Origin: Reichenbachiella faecimaris
GTDB taxonomy: Bacteria > Bacteroidota > Bacteroidia > Cytophagales > Cyclobacteriaceae
Reading direction: 5' to 3'
DNA: 64,000 nt
NCBI RefSeq assembly: GCF_900176375.1
Contig: NZ_FWYF01000003.1
Span: forward strand, 434,001 to 498,000
The position numbers and the translations under genes are program-made. Positions 63,024 to 64,000 of this stretch are shown piece after piece. The notes beneath the pieces are model-generated. The model was not told the DNA's origin and did no database searches. It saw only the letters and a list, made by a program, of their open reading frames with translations. Each line of letters opens with the position of its first letter. Position 1 is the stretch's first letter.

Positions 63024-63158
63024 CAAGGTTCAGAATATTAACCTTCCGGTATTTTTTATAAAAAAATGAATACGCCAGATACTTCTTTTTTGGAAAGCCC
63101 ATAATCTTAAATTATTAATTATTTTAATTTAAGCACACAAGCTCTTTGGGTAGTCTTC

Positions 63159-63166
63159 TATATTTG
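63159..63166 (+). promoter_or_regulatory. Candidate -7 box of the sodium channel gene
   Basis: TATATTTG is a perfect TAnnTTTG match 36 bases before the start codon. The nearest TTTG upstream (63145-63148) is too close for a normal -33 box. Confidence 0.4.
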
Positions 63167-63202
63167 TCTAACTTTTAAAAAACACTCTATTCTTACTTGA
63201 AA

Positions 63203-64000
63203 ATGGCAAATCATAGAGAAAAGCTGGGCAAAATTCTGGAGAGCTCAAAATTCCAAAACTTCATTGTTGGACTAATCATACTCAATAGCATCACCATAGG
63301 CATGGAGACTTCCAAGTCATGGGTGAACAGCTTTGGTTCTTTTTTCGAATGGATAGATGATACCATCTTAGCCATATTTGTAGTTGAGATAGCGTTAAAA
63401 CTATATGCATTCGGTTTTCGATTTTTCAAGAGTGCCTGGAATATTTTTGATTTTCTCATTGTAGCCATTGCGGCAGTACCAGCAGCTGGCTCATTCTCAG
63501 TTTTTCGTACGATCCGTATCTTAAGGACGCTGAGGCTGATCAAAAATATACCTAAGCTGAGGATGATCATAGAGGCACTGATCAAATCCATTCCAAGTAT
63601 TGGCTGGATTATGGTTCTCCTGATTATGGTGTTTTACATTTTTGCGGTACTGGCTACGAACTTATATAGTCAGGATTTTCCACAGTGGTTTGGGGATATT
63701 GGGGAATCCATGTTTACGCTATTCCAGATTATGACTTTGGAAAGCTGGTCTTCGGGAATTGCCCGACCCATGATGGAACAGACGCCACATGCATACATTT
63801 TCTTTATTCCATTTATTCTAATCGCAACTTATACCACACTCAACATCTTTATCGCTATTGTGGTGAATACCATGAATGAAATGCACATGCAGGATGTGAA
63901 AGATGAGGAGGATTTGAAGTCTGAAATCACACTGGCAGAACACCGAAAATCCCAGCACCAGATAGAACTATTGAATCGTAAAATTGACAAACTAATCAAG
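63203..64000 (+). CDS. Voltage-gated sodium channel (NaChBac type), 3' end outside the window
   Basis: 266 residues from ATG (MANHREKLG) run open to the window end. Six membrane segments are visible. S4 has regularly spaced arginines (FRTIRILRTLRLIKNIPKLR), and the S4-S5 linker and S5 follow. The pore helix carries the selectivity filter TLESWSSG (residues 178-185, E180), close to the TLESWAS of NaChBac. S6 ends near VNTMNEMH, followed by an acidic then helical cytoplasmic tail. A homotetrameric, sodium-selective channel is expected. Only the end of the coiled C-terminal tail is missing. Confidence 0.92.
   Translation, partial: MANHREKLGKILESSKFQNFIVGLIILNSITIGMETSKSWVNSFGSFFEWIDDTILAIFVVEIALKLYAFGFRFFKSAWNIFDFLIVAIAAVPAAGSFSVFRTIRILRTLRLIKNIPKLRMIIEALIKSIPSIGWIMVLLIMVFYIFAVLATNLYSQDFPQWFGDIGESMFTLFQIMTLESWSSGIARPMMEQTPHAYIFFIPFILIATYTTLNIFIAIVVNTMNEMHMQDVKDEEDLKSEITLAEHRKSQHQIELLNRKIDKLIK

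Overview
The window looks like the chromosome of a Bacteroidota bacterium, probably a marine member of the order Cytophagales (inference; the genus cannot be fixed by eye). The evidence is: two proteins with type IX secretion (T9SS) C-terminal sorting domains (xYPNPxxG/S type); repeated TAnnTTTG -7 promoter boxes, which the Bacteroidota primary sigma factor uses; a single tuf gene placed before secE-nusG; a DUF3467 gene behind rpoC; and typical Bacteroidota families (DUF2723/GT117, Y_Y_Y propeller protein, tail-fibre-like secreted protein). No CRISPR array, transposase, integrase or rRNA gene is visible.

Layout. 1-7,833: the tail of a T9SS cargo gene, a DUF2723 membrane protein, and two secreted M1 metallopeptidases in convergent arrangement, separated by two very good bidirectional terminator palindromes. 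8,092-41,293: the large gene-expression block. It runs tRNA-Tyr, tRNA-Gly, tRNA-Thr, tuf, tRNA-Trp, secE, nusG, rplKAJL, rpoBC, DUF3467, then rpsL-rpsG-fusA-rpsJ, then rplC to rplQ (S10, spc and alpha operons fused, with secY, infA, rpmJ and rpoA), and finally carA and eno. Several promoters and hairpins divide this block into transcription segments. 41,547-43,110: a compact AT-rich three-gene cassette (TIGR04255 family protein plus two small proteins of unknown function) inserted behind eno. It is the best candidate for an undescribed system. 43,238-64,000: ordinary accessory and housekeeping genes. These are an alpha/beta-hydrolase-like protein, lysS, a T9SS-exported Vps62-like protein with a repeat-containing partner, a Mpo1-like protein, DinB, DUF1697, a FAN1-like nuclease, a J-domain/TPR membrane protein, a third M1 peptidase with a GNAT enzyme, an M61 peptidase, a PIN-PhoH ATPase, a Y_Y_Y propeller membrane protein and the start of a voltage-gated sodium channel gene.

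How the genes work together. The central block supplies transcription (rpoB, rpoC, rpoA, nusG), translation (about 30 ribosomal proteins, EF-Tu, EF-G, IF-1, four tRNAs) and export (secE, secY). The flanks are rich in exported zinc peptidases (three M1 and one M61), as expected of a peptide-scavenging heterotroph. Start codons were corrected in several places: rpsC, rpmD, rpsK, lysS, DUF3467, DinB, the TIGR04255 gene, its downstream neighbour and the FAN1-like gene. rpmJ is a short gene that is easy to overlook. The last gene is cut by the window edge.
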